Assembly (NCBI GenBank): GCA_016490735.1
Contig: JAEMWC010000096.1
Location: 236,001-300,000 of the forward strand
DNA length: 64,000 nt
Reading direction: 5' to 3'
Source: Pachyseris speciosa
Taxonomy: Eukaryota > Cnidaria > Anthozoa > Scleractinia > Pachyseridae
This document shows positions 42,482 through 55,527 of the stretch, piece by piece. The notes under the pieces were generated by a model. It ran no database searches, had not been told where the DNA came from, and worked only from the letters and a program-made list of their open reading frames with translations. Made by a program: the position numbers and the translations under genes. Position 1 is the stretch's first letter, and each line of letters begins with the position of its first letter.

Positions 42482-42732
42482 TGGACTCAATTGGATCCCA
42501 CAATTCCTGGCGATCACAATTTGTTTTCTTCCCGTGAAAGTTGACGAGTTTGGTTTGGACAAGAAGCAACCTGCTCGCGACCAAATTGTTTTAGAAGTGT
42601 CATTTATTTGTGAACAGATGCCTCACAATCAGGGTTCAAGTAATCCAGGGCGGAGGGTTCCTGATAATTTATCAAGATCGCCGATATTTTTTTCCCGCGC
42701 ACGATTCGAAAGGAGCTTGGAGAGATAAAACG
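42482..42732. promoter_or_regulatory. Putative bidirectional promoter COQ5 / ankyrin-repeat gene
   Basis: 251 bases separate the two divergent start codons. Both 5' untranslated regions and promoters must be here or in the adjoining coding exons. No TATA box is evident. The call rests on geometry. Confidence 0.5.
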
Positions 42733-45700
42733 ATGGTCGTGAAAAAGCGCGGTAACGTATTTCCTGTTATCTGTCTTGTGGTAATTTGGGCAAATTTGCT
42801 TAAAGATAAACTTTCATCGATGTCTTTCATTTTATTTTTTTCAGATTTCCAGAAAACAGCTGGGCTGATTCAGGAGTTTCTTTCGAAACTTTCCTGTGAG
42901 GAATCAACAGCTGAACTGCGTGACTCGATGAATCTTGTTCTGTTTTATTTGCAAAAGTACTACAAGAAGCTGCGAAGCCGGTGTCTTTCTAGTGGAATCT
43001 CACCACGATTTAATTTTAAATCACTCAGTGGAAGTCTTGTTTTAAATGGCGGGGTAAGCCCAGTTTCTCCTGCCTGTGGAGTGCCTGATCAGTTCGAATG
43101 GAAGTGGTACAATTTGGAATCACCTCGACTGTCCGCTAGTCTTGGGACAAATGAATTTTCGTCCCTCCCCCTTGTTTTACAAGCCTCAAAATCAGGAGAT
43201 TCGGAACTTTTGAGAGGACTTATCAATAAAGGTAAAATTAATTATTGTTTGCTTGGGAAGCAAAATGTAAGTAAGTTAAATGTTTCACTGGGTCGATAAA
43301 AATTATTATTAGTTTGCTTTGCGTGCGTAATAAAATTTGCAGCTGTTTATTGAGCACTTTACGTGTCAGCTCAGCGCTCTAAAATTCTACAATATGCAAA
43401 TTTGTTTCCTCGATCAAATTTTATCCAATAAAAAGTGCCCTAGTGCAAATACAGAACGAGTTTTCATCCCTGATTTCTGATTCTCAGGAGATCGCTGACT
43501 GATGCAAGTTAAATTACCGTGTTGGCCAAACATGTTTGGTAGTCCAGTCCATTATATCAGAGATGCCAACCTCTGGAGATCTAAAGTCTGGGAATTTTTT
43601 TTTCATCAAGACCCCAACCACCCCCCACAGGTGCAACCCACTCACTTCATGCCATTAGCCCACACCTTCCTCCCCACAAAAAAAACCCACTCACCCACCC
43701 CCACCCGACCATCTTTTCAGAATCAAATTAGGCCCTCTAATGTTGTCAACATATGTGTCTTTGAAACTCAGAGATGCAGAAATGCATTAAGAAATGGTGA
43801 AGAGATTGAAATTAATTAATTTTGGGAGATTTGATTATCCATACGGGAGACTGGGAGATTTGTTCCGTATCCGGGAGAGTTGACATTCCAGAAATGATCT
43901 CTACCAACCCAATTGGAAATTCCAAGGGTGGGGGTTCGGAAGGCAACCTTTTAAATAATTATATTATGATGCTAAATAAACATTTTTCAAGTATGGGCTG
44001 GTTGAGGGTAGCCTGCAAAAACAGCCGCCTCTCATTGCTGACAGCCGCTAGGGGCGTTTCGCGTTTTGGCTGTGAGTGATGAGAGGCGGCTGTTTTCGCA
44101 GGCTAGGTTGAGGGGGATTTTATGGGTTAGAGTCTTGAACTCATTTAGAATAATATTGGAACTGATGCTAAATGGTGTTTTACTATTTTTATTGTGTACT
44201 TTACACTTTCACACTGTTATATGAAGAAAAACTGTTGGAACATGTTGAAATTGTGGGATGCTTGATAGATACCAAAATATTTCATGCAATATCATCCTGC
44301 ATTTTACCTTGTTTGGTGAGTATTAAGAGTTTGATAGAATTTTGTTTATGCTAAAATTTCTGTTACCACTCACCCAGTTGTAGACATTTGAAGAATCGTG
44401 GCTTTCACTGAACTCTGATTGCAGTGATTTTATTGTAGTCAAAGCTGTTGTTTGCTGTCTTTTCTGTAGATCCAGAAGTCATTCATCAAGTTGACGGCTT
44501 AGGACGCAATGCTGTCATGTACTGTGTCCATGGAAACACGCCTACCCACTCTGAATGCCTGGAGGTGCTTATCAGTGCTAACTGTGATCTGGACCATCAA
44601 GCTAATGGTATAGTAAATTAGGCATTCTCTTAGTGGCTTACAGCTACATTGCATAGAGTTTGAAATGAAGATTCAGTAACTAAGGTACTTATTACTCCTT
44701 GGCAACAGGCATTGTGGCCGTCAACTCCAGTGAAGATAACTGGATTCTCAGAGTCACAATACACCCTAACTTATCAGTTCCTGTGTGACAAGCATTTAAT
44801 TTCTTGAAGTACATTAACACTACTGGATGAACCACACAGGCTATGAGAATAAAGGAAACTATGTTGCATTGTCCAAAGATAAAATGCCCTGATGTTTAAA
44901 CAAATTCTCCCAATGTGTTCCAAACGAAATAGTGAAACAGTGACGAGAATATGCATGTTGGTATCAAGCGGAAGGTTAAGACAACAGGAAAGGGAGACAT
45001 TCTTAGTATTATCATCAGTCACTTTCCGTAATAAAATTGAATCCTGTGTTGCGTCCCAGTGATATATAAAAATATTCTTATCCTTTCTTTCTTCATCATT
45101 TATCTTCTCACTAGATAACACCACAGGACTACATGTAGCTGCCTACTGCAACAACACAACAGCCTTGACTTTATTACTTAGGAACAAGGTGATTATGTTT
45201 AACAATGTTATATACTACCAACAATTCCTTTCTAGGTAGTCAAGAGGGCACATGAAAAGAAACCTAGAACTTGTTTTTTCTCCTTACTCTATTCTTATCA
45301 CGCTGTTAGTGGCTCCCCCCCCCCCCCCCCGCCTCATGCTCTTGACTGTGCACATAGGGACTGCCAGTATCCTAACAGCCTTGAAAATATATCTTTACTA
45401 TTGATACATCAGTTCTCAATGACATGTATTCTGTTTCCCTATGTCTTTTTACTGTGTATATTTTTATACAAGAAGCCTGTGTCATGATAAGTTCATCATA
45501 TGTTCATCTCGAGTCTAAAGTCTATATAAAATATCTGGGCGTTCTCATTGATCAGAATCTCTCTTGGAAATATCACATTGATTCTGTTGTTACAAAAATT
45601 AGCAAAAATGTTGGGCTGATTGCAAAGCTACGCCACACTGTACCTCGACCAATACTTTTGAATATCTATAAGTCACTAGTTCAGCCATATTTAACCTACG

Positions 45701-48700
45701 GTCTTGCTGCCTGGGGCCAGGCATGCAAGAGTTATCTTAATAAAATTTTAATTCTTCAGAAAAGAGCTCTTCGCTTATTGTACTTCGCAGACTGGCATGA
45801 CCATGCAATTCCTTTATTTCTCGAAGCAAACGTCCTACCAATAACTTTCTTTATTATGAATCGGTATCAACCTTAATGTATGATATCAATAATAATAAAG
45901 CCCCAACAAATATTCTAAATTTATTTCAGAAAACGCGTAATATTCACTCATACAATACACGATCGTCTACATCTGGAAAGTTCGCTGTTAAAAGTTCTAG
46001 ACTCGAAATACTAAACAATTCCTTTTCTCGACTTGGAGTAAAACTGTGGAATAAGATACCACGCTATATAACGGATCTTCCTAAAAAAATTTCAAACGAG
46101 TTCTTCGCAAATTGTTATTTGATATTTTAGAAAAGGAGGATGACTATATTCAAATCCCCATGATCATTAAAAAAGTAGGTATATAGATCCAGTTTTTAAT
46201 ATCTTTAATTAATGTTTGTTTTTGTTTTCTTTTCCTCATTGTATGTCAGTAAGCGCTGTGTTAACTACATCTTTGTTTAATTTATTTATCTGCAAGGCTT
46301 GTTTTAATTTAAGGATCTTTTTTTGTTTTGTTTTGTTTTGTTTCTTAAGCTACTCATCTGAGTTGTATATGTATTTGTCTTACCCCGCCACGACTAGCTT
46401 CTCAGCTATTTGCGGGGCAAACTACCCCTAACTTTTATATGTAAAGATAAATAAAGTTGTTGTGGTTGTTGTTGTTATTAATTTATTGCAAAGGAAATAA
46501 AAGAGGTTTAAACTGTCTTTCATTACAGGCTTCTCACCACATTGAAGATAATCAAGGCAGGACACCTCTGCACTGGGCAGCTGCCAGCCCCACAGTGGAC
46601 AACTTGAAGGTGAATTCATCATATTTGCCTTTTTACAGCTTGTAACCATTACGCAGCATGGTCTTTCAGATGGGAGGGTGATGAGAAACATTTCTGGTTC
46701 TAGACCTTGTGTTATTTCCTTACTTGATGCAGGAAAGGTTTTAAAATAATTGTCTCATCTTTAGGGTGAGCACTGACTGCTCAAAGATATAGCAAACATT
46801 GTTATTCAAGAGGGCTCATTTTCCACTTCCTACCAACTTGACCTTTATATCACAGGGGTAGGCCATGCTGTCTTGCCTTTAATTACCCGGGCTGCGCGCG
46901 TCTCGCGCGGCGCCCGGGTCTTAAACTACCGACGATTATTCTTTTTCGTCGTCGAGTATCATCCACAAATGGCACTTCCGGCGTTTCTGCGCAAGCACTA
47001 ACTATTTTTAACAACAGTGATGCGTGTTGTCACGTACGGGAAAATGTCGATTCATCTTGTGGCTTTTGAAGTCTGAACAAACAATATGTTAAGAGAAGTG
47101 TCTATGCGAATGTTTGCAAGTTCAACGGCGAGAAGAAAGCTTTTAACATGAGTAAACTTAATGGCAGATGGACTGCTTCAGGAGATTGCGAGTAGTCTCT
47201 AATTTTGGCGACGGATTTTGGGGCCACGTGCGCGCGCGAAGTTGCGAGGAGACGTGACGCGAGGGGAGTGCCAAAAATTAGAGACTACAGACAAAGGGAG
47301 TTTGACCTTTCACGGCCGAGTGATTCGGAAGTGTAAATCTCATATCAACAGCAAGAATGATGCCTGTTGTCACGTATTGGAAAACGTCGATTCACCTTGT
47401 GTCTTTGAAGTCTGAACAACTAATATGTTAAGAGAAGTGTCTATACGAATGTTTGCAAGTTCAACAGCGAGAAGAAAGCTTTTAACATGACCAAAATTTA
47501 ACTCCAGATGGATTGCCGCCATGTTCCCGTATCGGGTGTCTGGAGAACTCAGACCTAGAAAACTCAGACCTCAGACCTAGAAAACTCAGCCCCCCCCACC
47601 CCCCCTCCCCCAAACTGGAAAACTCAGACCCCCTCACAACTATACAAATTTTCAAAGTGAAATAAACGTGGGCAAAATGAATTATCGCCGTTTATGAGGG
47701 GTTTGAGTTTTTACAGTTTGGGGGGGTGGGTCTGAGTTTTCTAGGTCTTGTGCTTTGGAGCCGATTATAATAACATGAGACGACAAAGGAGAAGTGTTTG
47801 TAAACAGTTTCACTCTGCTAATTAATTTTCTACTCACATTTCACCGAGACGTACTCCATTAACGTTTATGCGAAAAAATCCTACATCGTTCGATAAGCGT
47901 TTCCTTTCTCAAACAATTATCCATCGAAGCGAAAACAAGTGTGCTTAGTTTTTTTTTTGGAATCAATACACTATTTTTATCACCTTGCAAAAGGATAAAC
48001 CTCTGTGGCCTAAAGGTCACTGTTCTTGCCTGTGACACAGCTAACCCGGGTTTGATGTCTTTTAGCTTTTTTAGTGGTATATATCACGGGCTTTATTTTT
48101 CTGTTTCTCTTTTTCTTGTTCTTTTAGAAATATTTTTTACAAGTGTTATAATTACTGTTCTCAATGGTTGAGCTGTATTTTAGAGGAATAAATGTTGATA
48201 GGGGTCTAAAGAAATAGACTCCAACACAAGCTAAACACAATGCGTCCGATGTAAGAAAGACAAACTTCCCTCTATTCTTTTGTTTAGCACTAAGTTAGGG
48301 ATACAATACTGTTTTTTACAAGCCCGGGTTTAGGCTAATTGTAGCCTCTTGTTTGTAGTTATTGCAGGAAAAAATTGAGTAGTTATGATGCTTGGAAAAA
48401 CCACCCTTCGCTTCCATAGGATTCCACCCATGACCTTTGAGGTTTTGGTGAAAGGCAACTTCTATGACTTTAGTTGATGTAATTTGCTTTGATGCAATTT
48501 TCTCTGTTTCTATAAAGGGTATTCTTTAGTCCAAAGATTCATTTGGACGTATAACAGATCAGATATAACATTATTTTGTTTTCCTTTGACTTAGATTCAT
48601 TATGAAACCATAATGTGGAAAATTGTCAAGTGAAAATCATCAAATAATATTTCAAGCATGTCCTTGTATGTTATTTCCCATGCTTATGCTCATTTGTCGT

Positions 48701-51700
48701 GTGCATTTATCTTGGTCAGTTGTTACTTCAGTTTGGTGGAAACATAAGTGCTGCGGACAGTGAAGGTTTGACACCATCCATGTGGGCGTGTCACTTTGAT
48801 CAGCTTCAGAGTCTTCAAGTGTTACATGGAGCCTTGGCGAGAATTGATCCTGAGGAAGATGCCATCTTTCAAGACATTGATTGTTATGGACAGTCTGTAA
48901 TACATTGGTCTGTCAAAGGAGTTGGCTCACTAGAATGTCTTAAGGTATCTGAACAATAATAAAGTTGACTGTATTGAGTTTTGTTTTTATTAGTGACTGT
49001 TTTCTGTAAAATGCTGACTTCAGCAACTGATCTTCTGCACTTGTTGACTTAATATTCTCAGTCAATGCTATCACCCCAGTCTGCAGTTCTTAAAGATAAT
49101 GACGGCAAGACAGTCCTCCACACTGCAGCAGAAAGAGGTAATAACTTACATTTTTAACTTGCAATGAATATACACTGACCTGCTCACTCAATATAGTATG
49201 AACTTTTCCTTAAGCTTGATAGATTCTAACTAATTTTCAACATGATAATCATCACCTCCATAGTCTTTATTCTTGAACTGTTAAGAAGTTAATCTTGTGG
49301 ACTTTCCGAAATAAGTATGCACAAATTTCTATTACATGTATCAGTGAGGGGCTTTATAATTTCTTAAAATTGCATTATAAGGCTTAATGCATTAACTTCA
49401 TGCTCAAGTACTCTATTTTTGTCATTGACGACAGAACTAAAATAGTACCTTCTTTATTATAGGAAATTCAGCAGCTTGTAAAGTGATTCTTGAAGTTCTA
49501 GGAAATGTTGAGACCCTTCAGGATACGGATAATATGAAAAGAACTCCAGCTCATCTGGCAGCAATCTGTGGCCAAGGAGAAGTAGTCAACTTTCTTCTTG
49601 AACAGGGAGGTTCGTACTTTAATCAGGACTGATAATGTTACCACATGGACACAATTTGGCTTGTCAGCTTAATTCATATCGCACGTCATTGTGTTTTTCT
49701 TCTCAATGATTAAACAGCTGAGAACAAAAAAAGTGTAGGAGCTAATCTGGGTTTTTAGTTTGCTTTGACTTTAACACTGCACCTATGAGTTAGAAATCAC
49801 AGACCATGAAGATGTTGTGGACGACCTCTTGGCTCATTTAAACAGTTAGCAGTCTTAGCCTATGATCTCCTTACTGACCAACAATTAATTTTTGTTTTGG
49901 AAATTAAAGTAGTTTGAATGAAATTGCGCATTTAACCGCTTTATAGCTCCCTTTTTCTGCAAAATTGGCATAAAAGGTCTTCCATAATTTTGAATAGTTT
50001 TGTTCATACATTGCAAAAGCCCTGGGGCCAGTTCCTGAAAGGTGTAATAACTCTATTCCAGGATAAATCTGCCTTATTCCAGGAATACCTGTTGGAATAA
50101 GGCAGATTTATCCCTGGAATACAGTTATTACACCTTTCAGGAACCGGCCCCAGGACAGTAGACTAGGAAATTCATGCTAATCTCAAAGAATCACCATACA
50201 GTCACACAGTACACTTATGAATTTTGATGATCCATGCTTTGTAACTGAATTACAGCGGACCTGTTGATGAAGGATTCTTTTGGTGCCAGTGCAGTGGATT
50301 ATATTCACAACAAGCAGCTGAACTATTGTGGAATGGTGCTCAGGGCTCATGCACAGATTAAAGAGCACCCAGTGAGCGAAAACATAACTGGCCGCAGCCC
50401 CCTCTGATAGAGAAAGGTAAACTGAGAGGTTTTGTAAAGCTAAGAATCATGTTTATTAACATATGAGGCAAATTATGATTCTGCAAAGCTTGAGCAGAAC
50501 CTGCCAGGCATCAAAAAGGGCTGAAAAAGGGCTATGGAGACCAGGCAACGAGAAGGTAGTGGTATCCAGAAGAAAATTAACAGATGATGAGCAACCCTCT
50601 TATTTGGGAGAAGATTGCCTTACAAGTAGAGAGTTTGAAAACACCATCAGTACATAGCAGGGTATTATTCATAGCAGCCCGTAGCAGATAGATCTACCCA
50701 TTGCAATGAGCTGACTACCTGCTTGTAGCCACATGCAAACATCAAATTTACTAATAGCATTTCAGCTATGACTTTTTGCAAACAAATTTGGCAAAGTAAG
50801 TCCTGTGTTATAGGTAAACAAAAGCAAACATAAGCGAAAGGACATTCTGTGTGTCTACCTCACCTTTTGGATCAGGAAAGGTGAAGCAAAGACCTCAAAA
50901 TCCAGGAAAATGCATCTGTGACTCTAGAATTTCAAAATTTCCCGGGGGAGCATTCCCTATGGGCCTTCTAAAATAATACCCGCCTGTCATTCGTAAATAC
51001 CCACTCGTGCCAAAATTTGTTGAATCCCCTGCATAGCAAGGTTTCTTGGGTGCAATTTTAGTGATTTATAAAACACTCTCACGGATGGTGACTGGTAAAT
51101 GCAAGACTTGGTGAGGTGGTAAAACTAGCATTTTTGTCTAAGAGTCTGAGGCCTTCTTAGTGTTGCACTGTACCCTGGTTATTGTACATTTAAAACTACA
51201 GCAAAGAAAGAACTGGAATAACTAATTATACCTAACTCAAGCTTGAACTGATTACACGTTTTATTGTTTGTCTATTTACAAAGAATCATCACGTGAGACA
51301 GACTGGGATTAATTGACTTCTTGTTTACTTCCATGGCAGGAACAGTGACAATAAATAAATTGCCTTCCTGTAGGATTCATACATACGAGTTGAAATGTGC
51401 AGCTCATAATGACAAACAAAATTAATAGTCATGCCTACACTTGGTCGCTACATCGACTGACAGTTAATCAATATATCGTCTGAGTGTCGGTCGATATGTC
51501 AACTAACGTGTCGATAGACAAATCACTGATATTCAGCTGATACTCTACTGACACTCGGCCTCTTCTCTTGTTACCAAGTTATATAAACGAAACAAAACTC
51601 ACAATGCAAATCACAGGCAATACTTACACTACTCATACACAATAATTACTTTCCATACTCACCCACAGATAACTTCAATTTACATTGTGGTATGTTACGC

Positions 51701-54700
51701 CGCAAAATGTAACAATTAATGCAAATGTAACATTAACGCGAAATGTACTGAACAACTTTTGACACAAATTATAACATTAACCTGAATTGTAACAACTTTT
51801 GACGCAGAATTAATAACCTCTTTAACACGAAATGCAATGACGCAAAATGTTCCGGTGTCCCTTGCCTAGAGGTATTAGAAAAAATGTCAGACTGACATCA
51901 AACAAGAGATTCTTGCATCAAAATAAAGAAAACTGACAAAAAACAGCATACCTCCAACAGTCAACCAATATACTGCTGGTCAAGGTGGTAGCCAAGTGTC
52001 GACCGATATACTGATCCAGTGTTGACCAAGTATTGACTGACATGCTGACTGAGCATCAGCCAATACAAGGTTGAATATCAGTCGCTATGGTAGTCACGTA
52101 TTGGTCGATCTGTCGGCTGACACGTCTGCCGAAAGATCGGCGATGTGTCAACTGAATGTCAGCATAGATATTTTGTGGAACGAAGCAACAACCACTGTGG
52201 AAGTGCTTGTTTGAGGGAAATAATGTAGTATTTACTAAGTAAATAGGTATGTGTTTTCTTCAACAGCCATGACGATCATTCAGCTTTGTCAAAACCTCAG
52301 CCTTCTGCCCCTCCATTTCAAACTATTCAAGAGCAGCAACAAAGCACATACATACCAGATGAGCATAACAGAGGTTCTATCTGTGATCAGAACATTGACG
52401 TATCAGACCTTCATGGGTTTGAAGTCCAGGGTGGTTCAGTTGATATGGAAAATGAGCAAAGTAATCACAAAAAAGAATACAATAATAAGGATAAAACTAC
52501 AGGCAAGGATGATGGCAGTGAAAAACCAGAGGAAAAGAAGCGACGCCAGAGTACTTTAACAAGACAAAGTGGATTTGTTAATGACACTAACTCCAGGCAG
52601 TCGGCGGAAGCTCCAAGTTTTGATCTTCGGACTGGAGATGGTAATGTACTTGTAGTTGTAAGTAACCTAGAATATGAAGGTGATGAGAAGGAGCAAATCG
52701 TCAACATTGAGGATGGTGACATTGAGATCGATTGTGAGGATAATTTTGGGTATTCCAGTGCACGCTTGCAGGAGGGACGTGGTAGTGCCTCTAGTGTGCA
52801 CAGTGAGCCTGATGATGCTGATAATTACAGTGTGAGTGTTGAACTTAGTGTTACAAGTCTTGGAAGTGATCATGAGGAAGAAGTCGCTGATGAGGAGTTT
52901 GTAGAACATGCTGGTGAAGGCAAGGACCAAAAGTTAAGCAAGGAAGAAAGAATTGATTCACAACCAGAGGTACTCAATGCAGAGACGTATTGCCATAACT
53001 TTGTCCCTTTGCTCTTACTACTGGAAGTGCCATATTAATGTGCAGTTCCCACTTATATCGAGCAGAAATGTCTGTGATACAGGCCTTTGCTGGGTGTTCC
53101 TGTTGTGGTTTGGATTTGTAATAGACAAAGTTCCTTTACAGTGTAACTTTCTTTTCAGAAATGACTGCAAAAACTTACATGCTTTGAAAAGCTCCAAAAT
53201 ATCCTACTTTCCTGAAGCCTTTTGGACCCTTGTTAATGTTGCAAAAACATTGCCCATTTCATTGAACTCTTTTCTTTGTTTTGAAAATAAGCAAAGTTCA
53301 GCATGTCAAAAGTTTCAGATTTGAAACCAAATGCTTACTTCTACACTAAACATGCCGTAAATTTATCAACTGTATCAATTCCAAGACAACACCTAAATTC
53401 AACAAAACTAACTAAAGGCAAATATAGAAGTTCATCTCAAATTCAAGTTAGAGTTTTAATGTATTGAACAGCCAATTCCTTTGTATTCTTTCTTTAAGTA
53501 AGCTGATATCATTTCTCTGCATGTCATTGCTTTGACAGATCATTTCAGAATCCTACAACAGCCAAGATTTAAGACACCAACCATCCCCTCATGCTGTTCC
53601 ATCTTCAAAACATCCACAAAAATTGGTTCATTTACAGTCTTTTCACACAGAAAAAAGCCCTGTTTTTGCTAATGACAATTATGGTAAACATGAAGAAGAC
53701 AACACTGCAGTAGCATCAAAGAAGAAAAAAGACAAAACTAGAAAGAAGAAACAAAAGGGCCCACCAGTGACCAAACTGGTTGCCCCTCTCCCAGCCCCAA
53801 GGGGGATGGTGCCTCCTCTTGGTAGTTTGGACCCTCCTGGTGTCACCAAACTTGGTGCTTTGGATCCCCGTGGCCTCAAACCAGTTCCTTGGGAACACGG
53901 CAGCCTAGGGCCTCTTAGACAGGCTCCTCCTGAGCCAGCACCTCCTACAAGCCCTAGAATGGGAAGAGCAAGCTATCCACATTCAGGAAATGTTGTTGAT
54001 CGAAATGAAAGTGCATTTGAAAGGCCCAGAACACCTGAACCTCCAAGGAGTCCTCGGGATATGGGGCCACATCAGAGCCTGCAGCCATCCCCTCCCTTTG
54101 GAGGGTTGCATGACAAGGAGATGGGATGTGGTCCCCTGGCACATGCCAATGGGCAGGCACTTCTTAAAAATATAGTGAGTGAAGATGACAAGTTTTTTAT
54201 CAGTAATTCATGCAGATACCATATGGACATGTGTGTTTCATTTACTCTCAGCTATCAGATAAAACAGTTTTATGGACAATCCCAAATGATAAGAGTTCAC
54301 CACTCACAGGTTTAGGAGAAAGTGTATGTTGATTTTCGTTGTCAGGGGCGCCATTTTCAGACACCATATTGGATTTGCATTCATACAGTCAGACTGATTT
54401 AGCTGTGGGTGCTATAGTTTTTCTTTTATAATTTGCCCTTAAGAGTTAATTCAAAGAATTAGCTCATGACCTTTACAAACCTGACACAACTCAAGCAAGT
54501 GGGAATAATTTCTCTTCAATTTAAACTACTATGAAAGAAATGGGCTGACCATCACAGCCAAATTTCCCTGAAACATTTGACCCTAATTCAGTGTTGATAA
54601 TTGTGTGAACAAGAGCAAAATTTGTAGCAGCAAAATTAAATGGACGAGGAGGGAAGCTTTACTTGAAGAAAAGATGTAGATTGTTGCATTGGGTTTTGTT

Positions 54701-55110
54701 ATATCGACATGAGTTTCTAGATCCACCCAATTCCACCCAATTCAAGCCTCAATGACGACAAAAGTAAATATGGATTAGTGATTCTTCACATCATAACCAG
54801 TTTGTTGATTTTTAATATGTGAATGATCATTGCAGTTATGAACATTACTTAAGCAGTGGATAAAACTGGAATTCAAGGCCAAATCCTAATCTTCTTTTGC
54901 ACCATTTTTGTTTGTCTGTTTGTATGGCAGGACATTGTGGGAAGAGGTCCTAAAATGGAATCCTGGACAGGAAAGAATCTGGGCGGATTAGCACCACATG
55001 GCCCCCAGGACCAAAGCCAGGACAACAGACATTTATGCTGCATGGACCAGTTGCTCGCTCACCACCGCATTAACAATGTCATAACCAAGGGAACAATAAT
55101 CCAAGATTAA
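42733..55110 (+). CDS. Ankyrin-repeat protein with long disordered tail, 12 exons, frame interrupted in exon 9
   Basis: Exons: 42733-42751, 42845-43231, 44470-44607, 45115-45188, 46529-46609, 48720-48944, 49062-49137, 49463-49609, 50256-50416, 52267-52969, 53539-54174, 54931-55110. As written, the frame ends at TGA 50405-50407 after 432 residues. If one C of the five-C run at about 50398-50402 is absent, exon 9 reads SPSDRES, its donor matches exon 10 (HDDHSALSKPQPS) in phase, and the protein is 941 residues. About residues 110-425 form ankyrin repeats (NTTGLHVAAYCNNTTALTLL, GRTPLHWAAAS, GKTVLHTAAERGN, RTPAHLAAICGQGEVVNFLL). The tail is acidic, then Lys-rich (KKKKDKTRKKKQK), then Pro-rich (PHSGNVV, PEPPRSPRD). 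The N-terminal region (FQKTAGLIQEFLSKL) is helical. I do not recognise the ortholog; ANKRD55- or inversin-like proteins are candidates. The small first exon and the last exon are the least certain. Confidence 0.75.
43232..44469. other. Ankyrin gene intron 2
   Basis: It holds a hairpin MITE (44009-44105) and a possible diverged inverted-repeat element at about 43565-43895. The open frames here are not recognisable. Confidence 0.5.
44009..44105. mobile_element. TAGCCTGC hairpin MITE
   Basis: TAGCCTGCAAAAACAGCCGC on the left pairs with GCGGCTGTTTTCGCAGGCTA on the right, and the hairpin continues with CTCTCAT against ATGAGAG. The total is about 97 bases. A shorter, diverged relative may be the palindrome at 22590-22652. 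Confidence 0.85.
45500..46480 (+). mobile_element. 5'-truncated LINE: C-terminal reverse transcriptase region and 3' tail
   Basis: Frame 1 reads YIKYLGVLIDQNLSWKYHID, then SLVQPYLTYGLAAWG and LQKRALRLLYFADWHDHA, the standard post-catalytic segment of non-LTR reverse transcriptases. A frameshift near 45850 moves into YESVSTLMYDINNNKAPTN, then SYNTRSSTSGKFAVKSSRLE and RLGVKLWNKIP, ending at a stop at 46130. About 350 bases of 3' untranslated region end in AATAAAGTTGTTGTGGTTG, a GTT-rich tail as in CR1/L2/RTE-like LINEs. It is truncated at the 5' end and frameshifted, so inactive. It lies in ankyrin gene intron 4. Confidence 0.85.
46885..48329. mobile_element. 1.4-kb dispersed repeat, copy 2
   Basis: Same family and orientation as 9781-11168. 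Its ends are ACCCGGGCT (left) and AGCCCGGGT (right), again exact inverted copies but differing from copy 1 at the third position of each end. The 5' hairpin is GC-rich (ACCCGGGCTGCGCGCGTCTC start). The tRNA-like stretch at about 48005-48060 keeps TGCCTGTGACACAG and CCCGGGTTTGAT. About 47530-47760 carries a C-rich insertion around GAAAACTCAGACC and its complement that copy 1 lacks. It lies in ankyrin gene intron 5. Confidence 0.75.
50024..50151. mobile_element. GGGGCC hairpin MITE, copy 2
   Basis: GGGGCCAGTTCCTGAAAGGT on the left and ACCTTTCAGGAACCGGCCCC on the right form the ends of a nearly perfect 128-base hairpin (inner words TGCCTTATTCC and GGAATAAGGCA). It is related to 23382-23491 and lies in ankyrin gene intron 8. 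Confidence 0.85.
50417..52266. other. Ankyrin gene intron 9
   Basis: At about 51448-51560 and 51955-52165 there are clusters of degenerate short repeats based on GTCGACCGATATACTGA-like words. Between them, 51700-51860 repeats a GCGAAATGTAACA/TTTTGACGCA-like unit. No coding region is recognised. Confidence 0.55.
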
Positions 55111-55489
55111 AAATATTTATTTGTCAGAATATTCAAAACCATAAGGCACAACAGCCGAGTTTTGCTCAGTGGCTTTCATTATTAAATCACCACCAGGGTT
55201 GTCACTTCTTTTTCAAGTTGGTGGGGATGTGCAAAAAGCAGTCAAGGATTACAGCCGTTGTAATATAATTATGTCAAGATGCTTTTTTCCAGCATAGTAG
55301 CTGGGGACCTACCTATGTAGTCCTGGGCCCATCACACTCTCTGCACAGGGGGCGCAAGTGCTAGATATTTATAACCTTTATTTGTTATTCATACTATTAC
55401 TGGAGATGTCATTAATGTCTCTAGTTTCAAGTATTAACTATTAACTCCCACCGGGGGCAGGTTTACGGTTTCAATTTTAAAATTTTAAT

Positions 55490-55527
<38 letters not shown>

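Noticed and set aside
42610..42844. Unspliced N-terminal extension of the ankyrin gene
   Set aside because: The stretch includes a good donor (GTAACG), a pyrimidine-rich tract and acceptor TTTTTTCAG; splicing gives MVVKKRDFQKT. The extension is hydrophobic intron-like sequence.
51448..52165. CRISPR-like or other regular repeat array
   Set aside because: The repeats are degenerate with irregular spacing, and the window is clearly animal nuclear DNA.
52970..53038. Read-through end of ankyrin exon 10 as the gene end
   Set aside because: The donor GAG/GTACTC at 52969 joins in phase to 53539, whose 212 codons are open and compositionally coherent. An isoform ending at 53038 is possible but less likely.
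54175..54315. Read-through past ankyrin exon 11
   Set aside because: The donor ATA/GTGAGT at 54174 is strong and the sequence after it becomes intron-like.
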